This document shows positions 18,027-27,174 of a DNA stretch of 64,000 bases, one piece after another. A program made the translations under genes and the position numbers. Under the pieces are notes generated by a model. It was not told the DNA's origin. It saw nothing but the letters and a program-made list of their open reading frames with translations, and searched no databases. The stretch is from Chloroflexota bacterium (GTDB lineage Bacteria > Chloroflexota > Dehalococcoidia > Tepidiformales > Tepidiformaceae): contig JACPOQ010000032.1 in the NCBI GenBank assembly GCA_016191435.1, forward strand, positions 124,001 through 188,000. Direction: 5' to 3'. Position 1 is the first letter of the stretch; the number at the start of each line of letters is the position of its first letter.

Positions 18027-18542
18027 ATGGACGGGACCGCACTGCTTCGGGGGCAGATGGAGTCGATGCACGGCATCCTGGAGGCGGCGATCGGCGATTG
18101 TCCGAACAACGTGCTTGCGACGAAGCTGCCGGGTTCGACGAACACGAGCGTCGCGGCTATCTACGCGCATACGGTGTTCGGTGAAGACGGGCTATTGAAC
18201 GGCCTTGCGCGCGGGACCACCCCGGTCTACTACGCCGGAGGATGGGCCCAAAAGATCGGTGTCGAGATGCCGCAGGGCGGGCTTGAACCGGACTGGGATG
18301 TCAAGTATGACCTGGGTCTCTTCCGGGCCTACGCCGCTGCGGTGTACCAGAGCACGGACGACTACCTCGCCAGCGCCAGCGATGCGGAGTTCGACCGTAT
18401 CGTCGATCCAGGGTTCGCTCCACCGATGCCCGTCAAGGCGTTCGTGGGCAACATCCTGCTTTGGCACATCGCCACTCACCAGGGCGAGATCTCCGCGCTG
18501 AAAGGCGCCCAGGGGATCAACGGACTCGTGCTCACGCACTGA
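18027..18542 (+). CDS. DinB/MDMPI-like four-helix protein
   Basis: This 171-residue protein has the DinB-like layout. Helix 1 is 'LLRGQMESMHGILEAAI', a histidine in 'IYAHTVFGEDGLL' follows, and a C-terminal 'LLWHIATHQGEISALKG' bears the second and third potential metal-ligand histidines. Such proteins are often thiol-dependent (mycothiol or bacillithiol) enzymes or have no known activity. I chose ATG 18027 because GGAG lies six bases upstream; a TTG four codons earlier is less likely. It is followed by a SnoaL-like gene. Confidence 0.75.
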   Translation: MDGTALLRGQMESMHGILEAAIGDCPNNVLATKLPGSTNTSVAAIYAHTVFGEDGLLNGLARGTTPVYYAGGWAQKIGVEMPQGGLEPDWDVKYDLGLFRAYAAAVYQSTDDYLASASDAEFDRIVDPGFAPPMPVKAFVGNILLWHIATHQGEISALKGAQGINGLVLTH

Positions 18543-18598
18543 TCCGAAAAGGCGGTGTGTCCCGGCGCCAAAGACCGGAGCGTCTGGAGAAGATAGTC

Positions 18599-19018
18599 AT
18601 GGCATCCAATCTCGAGGTGATCGAAGCGTTCCATCGGGCGATGGAGGAGTACTGGCGCACGGGCGACGACGCGCCGCTCATGGCTATATTCGACCCCGCT
18701 TGCACGTTCAGCGTGCCTGGCATGCCGGACACCCTGGAGGGCATGCGGCAGGCTCTTCCAGCCTTCCGCCAGGCGTTCAGCGATATCGCGATCCACACCG
18801 GCGAAACGGTCTCCGAGGGCGACATGATCGGGTACCGGATGTCCTTCACCGGGACGCACTCCGGCGACTTCATGGGCATCTCGCCGACGGGCCGGCGGAT
18901 TTTCATGTCGGAGACCCACATAGAGCGGATACGGGACGGCAAGATCGTGTTGCACAGCGGAAACACCGACATGCTGGGCTTGATGCAGCAGGTGGGGGCG
19001 CTCCCCGGGCCGAACTAG
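18599..19018 (+). CDS. SnoaL-like polyketide-cyclase-fold protein
   Basis: This 139-residue protein has the SnoaL/NTF2-like fold: 'EVIEAFHRAMEEYWRTGD', 'FSVPGMPDTLEGM', then 'GDMIGYRMSFTGTHSGDFMGI', 'PTGRRI' and a final 'IRDGKIVLHSGNTD'. This matches the ester-cyclase branch of SnoaL proteins, whose substrates are mostly unknown. GGAGAAG precedes ATG 18599. It follows the DinB-like gene with a 56-base gap and is probably co-transcribed with it. Confidence 0.8.
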   Translation: MASNLEVIEAFHRAMEEYWRTGDDAPLMAIFDPACTFSVPGMPDTLEGMRQALPAFRQAFSDIAIHTGETVSEGDMIGYRMSFTGTHSGDFMGISPTGRRIFMSETHIERIRDGKIVLHSGNTDMLGLMQQVGALPGPN

Positions 19019-19079
19019 TGTAGTGAGTCAGAGGTAGCGTCACTTTGGATGAAGCGGTCATGGGTTGGCACGGGCACGG

Positions 19080-19330
19080 TCGGCCGTCGGGAGGATGCGG
19101 GCGACACTCGCAGTGGGGACGTACGGGCGGTGAGCGCGGTTCCGCGTCCGTCGCACGACCGCCACGTGGGCGAACGTGGGCTTTCACCAGCAGCGCGCCC
19201 TTGTCGGAGAGCTTCACCAGCGCGCGGTCGCCGCGGACCGCGACCAACGTCCCCGGTTGGCCTGTCGCTGACGGCAGCGAGCAGAGGGCCTGGCCGAAGA
19301 TGGTGCGGTGGGCAAGATCCCCAGGGGAGA
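19080..19330 (-). pseudogene. Remnant of an IS21-type (IstA/Mu-like) transposase C-terminus
   Basis: On the minus strand one frame reads 'LVAVRGDRALVKLSDKGALL' and continues 'VKAHVRPRGGRATDAE'. This resembles the C-terminal beta-barrel of IstA-type transposases, where a stretch like 'VEVRADTHLVKIFHRGQLIKVH' is followed by 'PRQQPGGRSTDPADLP' (from memory). The match stops after about 45 residues, and the following sequence continues only in a shifted frame ('YVPTASVARIL'). No start codon, istB or terminal repeats are visible. I read it as a decayed insertion-sequence fragment. Boundaries are approximate. Confidence 0.45.
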
Positions 19331-19419
19331 TCCCGTGAAATCGATGGTTCTCTCACTCTTCCTCTGAATGCCTCGCCAGGTCAGCCGCCGGAACAAGCTC
19401 GGCGGTGTACTGAGCACCG

Positions 19420-19724
19420 GGTTCTCCAGACTCGCCGTATTGGGTCCAAACGCCAGCATCGCGTGCCCTGGCGGATCCGCACTGCGAAGCGCGTCGCGCG
19501 CTCGCGCGGGTGCGGATGTTCGACGTCGCCGGGAAGTTCCGTTTCCTCGCGCCGTTCTACCACCTCCCGGAGACGGCGGAGACGCTGGAGCAGGCCCCCG
19601 GGTGGCGATGGACGAGCACAACGAGTACGACTACGGCGAGCTGCTCGGCGTCACGGGGGAGGAGTACCGGCGGCTCGTGGAGGCAGGTCGGATCTACATC
19701 GACTTCGACGAGTCGAGCCGGTGA
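19420..19724 (+). pseudogene. C-terminal remnant of a CaiB/BaiF-type CoA-transferase, frameshifted
   Basis: Two frames together give the tail of a CaiB-type CoA-transferase. One reads 'RALADPHCEARRALARVRMF' and then 'DVAGKFRFLAPFYHLPETAE'. The other reads 'APRVAMDEHNEYDYGELLG' and continues 'VTGEEYRRLVEAG'. The switch falls in a CCCCC run near 19598, where one extra C would restore a single frame. The N-terminal ~300 residues are absent. The stop TGA is at 19722-19724. The gene is decayed and lies next to the transposase remnant. Confidence 0.6.
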
Positions 19725-19735
19725 CGCGATGAGCG

Positions 19736-21397
19736 TCAGGCCCAGCTGAAGCCATCGACGACGATCGCGCCAGTCGGGCAGGCGCCGAAGCAGCGCCCGC
19801 AGCGGATGCAGCGCTCCGAATCGATCCAATCGACCGCGACCTCGTCGAAGCGGTCCGTGCGGCGGACTGTACCGTCCGCGTCCACGGTCACACGCTCGAT
19901 GCATTCGACGGGACAGACGACCTCGCAGGCGTGGCAGGCCGTGCAGAGGTCGAAGACGACCGTCGGCGGGAGCCCGCAGTGCAGGCAGCGGAGGCCTTCG
20001 GCCATCGCGGCGGCCCCGGCGAGCGTCTGCTCGACCTCGAGGTCGAGCCTGAGGGCGGCTCTTTCGCCGACCTGAGGCTCCGCCGCCGTCGTGGCGGCAG
20101 GCAGAATGTCTATCCGAAGTGCGTCGATGTCCGGCCAGACTTCGCCCAGCACGTCTGTCTCACGAAGATAGCGATGGATCGCGGCAGCGGCTCTTCGGCC
20201 CTCGGCCGCCGCCTCGATGATGGTCGAGGGGCCAGTGACGAAATCGCCGGCGACAAAGACGCCCGGAAACTCCGTGACGAGGTTCGCGTCGTCCGCGCGG
20301 CCGGGGGCGGCGCCGGGACGGACGTCGATGCCGGTCGGATCCGGGGCCTGGCCGAGGGCGAGGATGACGGTGTCCGCCTCGAAGACGAACTCGCTGCCTT
20401 CAATGGGGACTGGCCGCTTGCGCCCCGAAGAGTCGGGCTCGCCAAGGCGGTTGCGAATGAATTGAACCCCGGCAGCCTTGCCTTCGCCGTCGTCGATGAC
20501 TCGAAGCGGAGAGACGAGGTACTGGACCTGGACTCCCTCGCGGAGCGTCTCGTCCATCTCCTCGTCGTGCACTTCGCTTTCCGCACGGGTGCGCCGGTAG
20601 AGCACAGTCACGCTGGCGGCGCCGAGGCGGACCGCCGTCCGTGCGGCATCCATCGCGGTGTAACCGCCGCCGATCACGGCGACTTTCTGACCGCACCAAG
20701 GGCGGCCACCAAGATTCGCCTCTTGGAGGAACCACAGCGCCTGGACGACGCCCTTGAGATCGATCTTCGGGAGATCGCGGGGAACGTTGGCACGCATGGC
20801 GCCAGCAGCGACGAGGAGGGCATGGTGCCTGATCCTGAGCTCTTCCAGCGTGATGTCACTCCCAATGCGGACGCCGCATCGGATCTCGACGCCGAGCGCG
20901 CGGACGGCGTCGATGTCGCGCTCGACGGCGTCCTTCGAGAGACGGAAGCGGGGGACGCCAAGGAGCGCCGTGCCGCCGGGCTCGGGCGCGGCCTCGTAGA
21001 TGGTGACCGCATGACCCACCGCGGCAAGGTCACGGGCGGCGGCGAGCCCTGCCGGGCCGGCACCGACGATGCCCACGCTCAAGCCGGTCGGCCGCGCGGG
21101 CGTGAAGCGAGCCTGATAGCGATCGCCGAGGAATCGCTTCAGCTGGCGGATGCGCACCGGTTTGTCGAACTCGCCACGGGTGCAGACGTCTTCGCAGGGG
21201 GCGCTGCAGGCGCGGCCGCAGATGTTCGCAACCGCGTTCGGGCCGCAAACGGCGCGGTAGGCCTCTTCGAACTGTCCCTTTGCTGTGAGGGTGACGTAGG
21301 AACGGACGTCGGTATGGACGGGACACGCCGCCTGGCAGGGAGCCGGGAATCGCTCACGCCACGCTGCAAGTTGTTCACGCGCCTTCAGTTTCGCCAC
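19736..21397 (-). CDS. GltD-like NAD(P)-dependent Fe-S flavoprotein oxidoreductase
   Basis: This 553-residue protein has three parts. The N-terminal Fe-S domain has the cysteines 'CQAACPVH' and 'CGRACSAPCEDVCTRG'. The pyridine-nucleotide disulfide-type flavoprotein core has the FAD site 'VGIVGAGPAGLAAARDL' and the NAD(P) site 'VAVIGGGYTAMDAARTA'. The C-terminus is a two-cluster ferredoxin domain ('CTACHACEVVCP', 'CIRCGRCFGACP'). It resembles the glutamate synthase small subunit and related PreT/NADPH-dependent enzymes with an added ferredoxin module. No large glutamate synthase subunit is adjacent, so the acceptor is unknown. Confidence 0.88.
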   Translation of the reverse strand: MAKLKAREQLAAWRERFPAPCQAACPVHTDVRSYVTLTAKGQFEEAYRAVCGPNAVANICGRACSAPCEDVCTRGEFDKPVRIRQLKRFLGDRYQARFTPARPTGLSVGIVGAGPAGLAAARDLAAVGHAVTIYEAAPEPGGTALLGVPRFRLSKDAVERDIDAVRALGVEIRCGVRIGSDITLEELRIRHHALLVAAGAMRANVPRDLPKIDLKGVVQALWFLQEANLGGRPWCGQKVAVIGGGYTAMDAARTAVRLGAASVTVLYRRTRAESEVHDEEMDETLREGVQVQYLVSPLRVIDDGEGKAAGVQFIRNRLGEPDSSGRKRPVPIEGSEFVFEADTVILALGQAPDPTGIDVRPGAAPGRADDANLVTEFPGVFVAGDFVTGPSTIIEAAAEGRRAAAAIHRYLRETDVLGEVWPDIDALRIDILPAATTAAEPQVGERAALRLDLEVEQTLAGAAAMAEGLRCLHCGLPPTVVFDLCTACHACEVVCPVECIERVTVDADGTVRRTDRFDEVAVDWIDSERCIRCGRCFGACPTGAIVVDGFSWA

Positions 21398-21588
21398 TGC
21401 TGACCTCCCGGTGGTCCTCAGGGAGTCACGGGAACCCCGGATGCGAACACTCTACCACGGCTTATGAGCGCGGTCATGGACAAGAACGGGCGTGGGTGTG
21501 CGTCTCGGGAATTCATGGGAGGAGAAGAGGGCTCAAGCTCTCCGGTAAGTTGTAGCTGTTGAAGCACACCGAAGGAGAAGTGGAGCCC

Positions 21589-22181
21589 ATGCACAGGCTA
21601 ACAGAGGCAATCGAGCGCCGGTGCGACCGCGAGGAGGTTGGCGCGGCGGTGCGCTGGCTCAGTGAACGAGCGGAGGATGCGGCACGAAGCGTGAAGGAGT
21701 GCGTGCTCCAACGGGTGATCGACCGGGCGGTGACGCGGTACCTGGGCAGGCGGCGCGGCCGAGATTGGAGGCGCGTGCTGAGCCCCTGGCCGTGCCCACC
21801 GAGGGCCGGCGCGTCTCAACACCGCGCGATCACCACGTGGCAATCTCCGAGGGCGAGGGCGTCGGGACAGCACTTCAGATGCTCCAAGACGCGGCCAAGA
21901 AAACACGTCGTCGGGTGTTGGCCGACGCTCCGCGGGGCGAAGTTCCGAAGAAAACGATCCCTGTCCTGGAGCGAAACGCGCGGTGGTTCTACGGGTTTCA
22001 GGTTGCGGGGGAGAGCATCAGACACTTGGCGCAGGAGGAGTACGGAGACGCCACGTCCGACCGCCGCAAGGACGTACGGGAGGGAATAAGGGAGGCGCGA
22101 CGACTCTTGGACTTGAACCCGTATGTGTTCGACGCTGACGGCGTCGTGGTCAAGCGGACACATCCGCCATGCGGGAAATGA
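21589..22181 (+). pseudogene. Frameshifted conserved hypothetical gene
   Basis: The ATG at 21589 follows a GGAGAAG site and opens 'MHRLTEAIERRCDREEVGAA' with helical, charged sequence to about 21780. From there that frame turns to low-quality sequence, while a second frame becomes protein-like: 'LQMLQDAAKKTRRRVLADAP', 'ERNARWFYGFQVAGESIRHL' and 'SDRRKDVREGIREARRLLDL', ending at TGA 22179-22181. The split suggests one gene with a frameshift near 21780. The second half looks like a DNA-binding helical region, but I do not recognise the family. Confidence 0.45.
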
Positions 22182-22291
22182 TCGCGCGGTACATTTCCCC
22201 CATTAGTTAGCCCTTTTCGGCTGCCACAGTCACCTCGTGGAACGCGCCGGTCGAATCAAGGGGGAATCCGGTTCTAGATAGGCCAGGGCGT

Positions 22292-24475
22292 TCATTCTGA
22301 TACTCCTTCTGTCCCGGCCGGCGGTGCCGGCGGTGCGATGCGCGCCCGCTTGAGCAATGCCGAGTTGACGATCACGGAGAGCGAGCTCAGCGCCATCGCC
22401 GCTGCGGCGATGATCGGGTTGAGGAATCCCAGTGCTGCGATTGGGATGCCGGCGCTGTTGTAGGCGAACGCCCAGAAGAGGTTCTGCTTGATCTTGCGCA
22501 TCGTCGCCCGCGAGAGGCGGATGCCCGTCACGACATCTCGGACATCGTCCTTGATGAGGATGATGCCCCCGGTCTCCTTGGCGACATCCGAGCCCGAGCC
22601 GATGGCGATGCCGATGTCGGCTGCGGCAAGCGCGGGCGCATCGTTCACGCCATCGCCCACCATCGCGACCACCTTGCCCTGGCGCTGAAGGTCCTGGATG
22701 ACACGCGCCTTGTCGCCGGGGAGCACTTCCGCGATCACCCGTTCGACGCCCAACGATGCCGCCACGGCGCGCGCCGTCCGCTCGTTGTCGCCGCTGAGCA
22801 TGATGACCTCGATCTTGTCGCGCTGAAGCGCGCCCACCGCCTCACGGGCCTCGGGCTTGATGGTGTCCGCGACCGCAACGATGCCCGCGATGCGGCCGTC
22901 GGAGCCGACGAGCATCGCTGTCTTGCCCTCCAGCTCGAGACGGGCCATCTTGTCTTCAACCGGCCCACAGTCGATCCCGCACTCGGTGAAGAGGCGGCGG
23001 TTCCCGAGCAGCACGGGACGACCCGCGATGTCCCCGCGGATCCCGCGTCCCGCGAGGGCCTCGAAACCTTTGACCTCCGGCAACGCCAGCCCCCGGTGTG
23101 TGGCCTCCCGCACGATGGCGGCGCCGAGCGGGTGCTCCGAGCCCACCTCCACGGCGGCGGCGAGCGTGAGTAAGTCCGCTTCTGCCATCTCCCCGAACGG
23201 GACGACGTCCGTCACGCTCGGCTCGCCACGGGTAAGCGTACCTGTCTTGTCGAACACGACCGTGTTCAGCTTCTGCGCGCGCTCGAGGATGTCGCCACCG
23301 CGGATGAGGATGCCGGCTTCGGCGCCCTTGCCGACGCCCACCATGAGGACCGCCGGAGTAGCCACGCCCAGCGCGCAGGGGCAGGCGATGATCAAGACGG
23401 CGATGAACGCCAGCAGTCCCTGAGGGAAGTCGCCCAGCGCCCACCACCCGAAAAACGCTGCGAGAGCGACCAAGACCACCGCCGGGACGAAGATGCGCGT
23501 GACCTGGTCCGCCAGCCGCTGGATCGGCGCGCTCGTCGCCTGGGCGTCCTCCACGAGCTTGACTATCTGAGCCAGGGCCGTCTCCGCGCCCACACGGGTG
23601 GCGGTGAAGCGGAGGAGGCCAGCCTGGTTAAACGTGCCGCCCATTACCTGGCTGCCGGCCTGTTTTTCGACCGGCATCGATTCGCCCGTGAGCATCGACT
23701 CGTCCACGGCCGAGCTCCCGTCGACGACGGTCCCGTCGGTGGCGATGCGCTCGCCAGGCCGCACCACGATAGTCTCCCCAACGGCGATGCTTTCGACCGG
23801 GACCTGCATCTCCTGGCCCTCGCGAACAACCGTGGCGATCGCAGGTCGCAGGTCGAGAAGCTTACGGACAGCGGCCGAGGATCGCTTCTTGATCGCCTCT
23901 TCCATGTACTTGCCGAGCAGGACGAAGGCGATGATGACCGCGGAGACTTCGAAATAAACCTCCCGCTCGCCGACTTCCACCGGGAGGACCGAGGGGAAGA
24001 AAACGACGGCGACGCTGTAGAGGTAGGCCGTCGTCGTGCCGAGCGCGATGAGGAAGTCCATGTTGACGTTGCGCGTCCGGATGGCGCTCCACGCGCCCTT
24101 GTAAAACGTCCAGCCACCGATGAACTGGACCGGCGTCACAAGGACGAAGAGCCAGCGGCCCCAGGTCAGCCACGGTAGCCCCGGGACCGGCGCCCAGGTG
24201 AGGAGCGTCGCGCCGGCCGCAAGGGCAATGAACGCAGCCGCCCGCCCGATGGCCAGGAGTAATACTGCCGTCAGCGCGATCGAAACACGCGTCCGCATCG
24301 CCTTGAGCTCTTGCTCCGGCGATTCGAACGTACGCTGGCAGTTTGGACTACAGAAGTAGTATGTCCGCCCGCTTCGCTCGAGCTTCAGTGCAGTCGCCGT
24401 ACCGATGACCATCCCGCAGATGGGGTCCTTGGCCATCCTGTCGCTCGCCTGGCGCCCACCGGCCGTTGCCTTCAT
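22292..24475 (-). CDS. copA: Copper-type P1B heavy-metal ATPase with N-terminal YHS domain
   Basis: This 727-residue membrane pump has an N-terminal YHS/TRASH domain (KDPICGM at 17-23 and YYFCSPNC at 39-46). The membrane motif CPC is at 365-367, the phosphorylation site is D409 in DKTGTLT, and 'SEHPLG', 'GDGVNDAP' and the C-terminal 'YNSAG' helix are present. These mark a P1B-1 type Cu+ exporter. The frame opens back to a TTG at 24496, and GTG 24481 follows GGAGAGG by six bases. I use ATG 24475, and the exact start is uncertain. The upstream region is the start of direct repeat R1. Confidence 0.93.
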   Translation of the reverse strand: MKATAGGRQASDRMAKDPICGMVIGTATALKLERSGRTYYFCSPNCQRTFESPEQELKAMRTRVSIALTAVLLLAIGRAAAFIALAAGATLLTWAPVPGLPWLTWGRWLFVLVTPVQFIGGWTFYKGAWSAIRTRNVNMDFLIALGTTTAYLYSVAVVFFPSVLPVEVGEREVYFEVSAVIIAFVLLGKYMEEAIKKRSSAAVRKLLDLRPAIATVVREGQEMQVPVESIAVGETIVVRPGERIATDGTVVDGSSAVDESMLTGESMPVEKQAGSQVMGGTFNQAGLLRFTATRVGAETALAQIVKLVEDAQATSAPIQRLADQVTRIFVPAVVLVALAAFFGWWALGDFPQGLLAFIAVLIIACPCALGVATPAVLMVGVGKGAEAGILIRGGDILERAQKLNTVVFDKTGTLTRGEPSVTDVVPFGEMAEADLLTLAAAVEVGSEHPLGAAIVREATHRGLALPEVKGFEALAGRGIRGDIAGRPVLLGNRRLFTECGIDCGPVEDKMARLELEGKTAMLVGSDGRIAGIVAVADTIKPEAREAVGALQRDKIEVIMLSGDNERTARAVAASLGVERVIAEVLPGDKARVIQDLQRQGKVVAMVGDGVNDAPALAAADIGIAIGSGSDVAKETGGIILIKDDVRDVVTGIRLSRATMRKIKQNLFWAFAYNSAGIPIAALGFLNPIIAAAAMALSSLSVIVNSALLKRARIAPPAPPAGTEGVSE

Positions 24476-24637
24476 CGCCACTGCTATCCTCTCCAAGCTA
24501 GCTGGCCCACGTAAGCAATCACTAGCCTGGCTGCCGACACAATGGTGGAAGCTACCATGGTCAGTCGTACGTGTCCCAGAGGCCCCTGGGACCGAGTTCG
24601 CATCTGCCCCGGGCAGACATCAAGGCTCCTCGGGGCG

Positions 24638-24856
24638 TCATGCGTCCTTCGATTCGCTGGTTCCCTCGTCGCGGAGCTGGCGCTCTGCATCCATCCAGTC
24701 CTCAACATCGCGGCCATCTTCACAGCCGCGGGCGCAGTAGGGCTCGTACACCCTGACCGCCACTCTTTCGGCAGCGAGCGCGTGATCGCCGGAGGGCGGC
24801 TCGGGGACGCGTGATGCGCTCGCAGCGCGAGCTGGCTGGGTCGTTGGCGTTGTCAT
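24638..24856 (-). CDS. DUF2934 small protein, copy in R1
   Basis: This 72-residue protein has a disordered N-terminus (MTTPTTQPARAASASRV) and a DUF2934 core: 'AERVAVRVYEPYCARG' and 'DGRDVEDWMDAERQL'. DUF2934 is a short helical domain of unknown function, common in Proteobacteria and Chloroflexota and often near stress or envelope genes. A second copy at 27335-27553 differs by one residue (V to A). The gene lies upstream of the copper ATPase on the same strand. Confidence 0.75.
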   Translation of the reverse strand: MTTPTTQPARAASASRVPEPPSGDHALAAERVAVRVYEPYCARGCEDGRDVEDWMDAERQLRDEGTSESKDA

Positions 24857-24860
24857 GGCA

Positions 24861-25042
24861 TTACTTCCTGCTGCCGGTCGGCCATTCGTGGTGGCTACAC
24901 GCCCCGGTGGTCGCGAGTTGGCTTACGCACTGGCCGAAGCCCCGGCCGTGGTCCATTCGATGAGCGGGCGCCATCTCGCCACGTGCTGGCCGAATTCCGG
25001 TCCACCGCCCGGTGCCGGCGCTGCCGCCGCTGTGCCTACCGC
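24861..25042 (-). pseudogene. 5'-truncated, frameshifted small secreted-protein gene, copy in R1
   Basis: Reading right to left, one frame gives 'GTAAAAPAPGGGPEFGQHVA', the end of a signal peptide and a mature start. The gene then continues only in another frame as 'EMAPAHRMDHGRGFGQCVSQ' and 'LATTGACSHHE', ending at TAA 24861-24863. One extra base after the HVA codons would join them. The repeat boundary at 25042 removes the start codon and most of the signal peptide. The fuller copy is at 27558-27788. The function of this small family is unknown to me. Confidence 0.55.
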
Positions 25043-25101
25043 TTGCGGATACAAGTGTACTATAGCTGTGTATCTTGGCGCGTGCTAGGGAGTTTCGTCT
25101 T

Positions 25102-25785
25102 ATGGCGCTCGTTGTGGTCGCAACGCTCTCCTTGGCCTTGACGGCCGGCCTCAAAAGTTGGTGGTCGCCATGAGGACATGCGATGGTTGGAACCATCGCT
25201 GCTGCCGTGAGCAGCGGTCGAGTCGGGCGGGACGCTCTGATGTGGTTCATTGGGGCCGCGGGCAGTTGCGGCGCGTTAGTGGGTGCCACTTTAGGGGCGT
25301 CGTTCGGCGAGCTTGGCGGATCCGCTCGCTGGTTTCTTGTAGGCGTGTCGGCCTTGCTCGCGGTGTGCGTATTGGCCGAGAGCGCAGGAATGCGCGGAAA
25401 TCGTTGTTGGGGCCTTGCGCGTCAAGTTCGTTCCACGCATTTCGAACGATTAGGGCCGGCGCGTGCTGCCGCGGTCTGGGGTGCGGAACTGGGTCTAGGG
25501 TTCACCACACGGGTAAATTCGTGGACGTTCTGGGCCTACTTGGCGAGTGTCGCGGTAAGCGGGAGCTATTCGCTGGGGGCGGCTGCCGGGTTATTGTACG
25601 GCCTGGCCCGGGGCATGCAACCAATCGCCGCAGTCATCATCAGTACGAGGGTTGGGCAGGAGGAACATGTCGTGGCGTCTATACCTCATAGTCCGCGACC
25701 GCGCATTGTGCTTTCCATGGCCGCGACGGGTGGTGTATTAGCTGGGGTGGCTGGGACAGCGCTTTCCATCATCAACAGAGGATGA
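25102..25785 (+). CDS. Polytopic membrane protein with in-frame TGA at residue 24: candidate selenoprotein
   Basis: ATG 25102 follows AGGGAG by nine bases and opens MALVVVATLSLALTAGLKSW, a membrane helix, then WSP, an in-frame TGA (25171-25173), GHAMVGTIAAAV and an unbroken frame to 25785 (227 residues). The rest holds about five more hydrophobic helices. From memory, relatives of this protein read 'WWSPCG' here, which puts TGA at a conserved cysteine. A perfect hairpin follows at 25180-25199. The alternatives are a nonsense mutation, or restart at ATG 25183, which has GAGG seven bases upstream. The family recalls thiol-redox membrane proteins (CcdA or MauE-like), tentatively. The gene lies in the R1-R2 insert. 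Confidence 0.6.
25180..25199 (+). promoter_or_regulatory. SECIS-like hairpin downstream of the TGA in the 25102 gene
   Basis: GCGATGGT and ACCATCGC form a perfect 8-bp stem around the loop TGGA; the whole 20 bases are palindromic. The loop begins 15 nt after the TGA at 25171-25173 and has G at its second position. Bacterial SECIS elements are described as short stems 16-37 nt downstream with G in the first two loop positions, so this is a near match, slightly close to the codon. Confidence 0.5.
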
Positions 25786-25789
25786 TTCG

Positions 25790-27046
25790 ATGACATGGTT
25801 CGGCAGAGCAGACTCACCTCACCAAATTCGGTTCCGGCCACTGAATGAGAGTGCGATACTGGCCGCGACTATGCTCGTAATCGCGGCGCTCGGAGCCGTG
25901 GTCCTGAGCGACGCGGGCAAGGATGGTGCGGCAACGGTTCGGGATCCGAGAGCGGACGCCGGTGGAGCAATCCCTGGACTCTCCATCTACGTCTCGCCCG
26001 GGGCGTCGCTGACTGACACCTTTGTTACGCTCGCGCCCGACGCAGATCCGCCACGCATTGAACTTCGTAACAAACAGTCAGGTGCATTGATGGCCTCGGT
26101 CAGGACGTCATTTGCACCGCTAGTGCTCGCGCGGCCTGCTGCTAACCAATTGCTCGTAGCGGACTTTGTCAGAGACGAAGACCGCGACCCGCCAGAGAAG
26201 AGTCGTCTCCTTGTCCTCAATCTTGAAGGTGATCTGGCGGTCTCGCAGATAGTGGAACTGCCTGCACGTGCTGGGTATGCAGTCTATTACCCGGGAATGC
26301 TATTGTCGGCTGACGAGCGTTACTTATACTATTATGCGCTCGAGAACCGCGACGCGCTTCCGTTTTGTTCCAATGGAGGCGACGCGCAGGTCTGCGACCG
26401 TGTATCAGTCAGAACAGTCGACTTGGATCACCCGGAGCTTCCTCCCGTGGCAGTAACTCTGGACCAGGGATGCGGGACGATTTCCATGGCTCAGGCTGGG
26501 GCTTCAGGTGCTTGGGTAGCCTGTGGATCGTCTTCCACAGTGAGTCTTGTTTCCCCTTCTGGCCGCATACTGAGAATCGTTGATTTCGATATACAGTTAT
26601 CATCCGACCAGGATAGCGAATTCGGCCACAACGTCCCACGTATTGTCAACGTGTTCTCGAGTGGCGCGCTGGTTGGTGTCCTCGTCGAAGACGGCACGTA
26701 TCGTGTCTCTTCGGTGGACGGAACGATAGTTTCGTACGCGGTTGTGCCGCGAGGATTTGTCCTGGCGCGGCGCGGACAAGCGCAAGAAGTTGACAGCCGG
26801 ACGGCTCTGCTGTCGATCGTAGAACCCGGCGGACGTTCTTCTAATGGCATCTCTGGCGTCGTTCGCTTCGACCTGGTAACCGGGGAGATAATTGAAGTCG
26901 TCGACGTCACTGCTGTGTCGGTCGTGCAGGCTGGTGACCAGTATTGGATCATTCGTGCCTCTGGGGTAGATCGCGCATCGGTCGCTGATCCTTCGGCGGA
27001 AGTGAGTCTCACCGGGCAAACTGAGGCGCAGGTTATCATTCCGTAA
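25790..27046 (+). CDS. Membrane-anchored, beta-propeller-like extracytoplasmic protein
   Basis: This 418-residue protein has one N-terminal membrane helix (about residues 22-42) and a long extracytoplasmic region rich in short beta strands ending in phrases such as 'LLVLNLEGDLA' and 'SLVSPSGRILRIVDF'. This is typical of beta-propeller or quinoprotein-like folds. Four cysteines, in 'FCSNGGDAQVCD' and 'DQGCGT...WVACGS', could form two disulfides. It starts four bases after the membrane-protein stop and is surely co-transcribed. Base composition is less GC-rich than the surroundings. No catalytic motif is recognised. Confidence 0.6.
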   Translation: MTWFGRADSPHQIRFRPLNESAILAATMLVIAALGAVVLSDAGKDGAATVRDPRADAGGAIPGLSIYVSPGASLTDTFVTLAPDADPPRIELRNKQSGALMASVRTSFAPLVLARPAANQLLVADFVRDEDRDPPEKSRLLVLNLEGDLAVSQIVELPARAGYAVYYPGMLLSADERYLYYYALENRDALPFCSNGGDAQVCDRVSVRTVDLDHPELPPVAVTLDQGCGTISMAQAGASGAWVACGSSSTVSLVSPSGRILRIVDFDIQLSSDQDSEFGHNVPRIVNVFSSGALVGVLVEDGTYRVSSVDGTIVSYAVVPRGFVLARRGQAQEVDSRTALLSIVEPGGRSSNGISGVVRFDLVTGEIIEVVDVTAVSVVQAGDQYWIIRASGVDRASVADPSAEVSLTGQTEAQVIIP

Positions 27047-27174
27047 GGCACGTATGGGCGCGAGGCGGTGCAGGCCGAAGTCGTCGACGACGAGAGGGGT
27101 CCGGGGCGAGGTAGCGGCCTGGCCGAGCTCCTGAGGAGCAGGGCGTGAGCGTGTCCTACACCACCTGGCCGAGG

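Larger units (their letters stand above)
24475..25042. repeat. Direct repeat R, left copy (R1)
   Basis: This ~565-bp block recurs in direct orientation at 27175-27738. The copies differ by a handful of point changes and 1-3 base indels (for example CAATCAC/CAACCAC near 24520 and CCCCGGCC/CCCCGCC near 24945), roughly 99% identical. The left junction lies at the ATPase start codon and the right junction at GCCTACCGC. Each copy contains a DUF2934 gene and most of a small secreted-protein gene. No terminal inverted repeats, transposase or target duplication are seen. Confidence 0.92.

Noticed and set aside
25183..25785. Annotating the membrane protein from ATG 25183 only
   Set aside because: It drops a membrane helix that has its own good ribosome-binding site in the same frame. 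It is kept as an alternative because GAGG lies seven bases upstream of this ATG.
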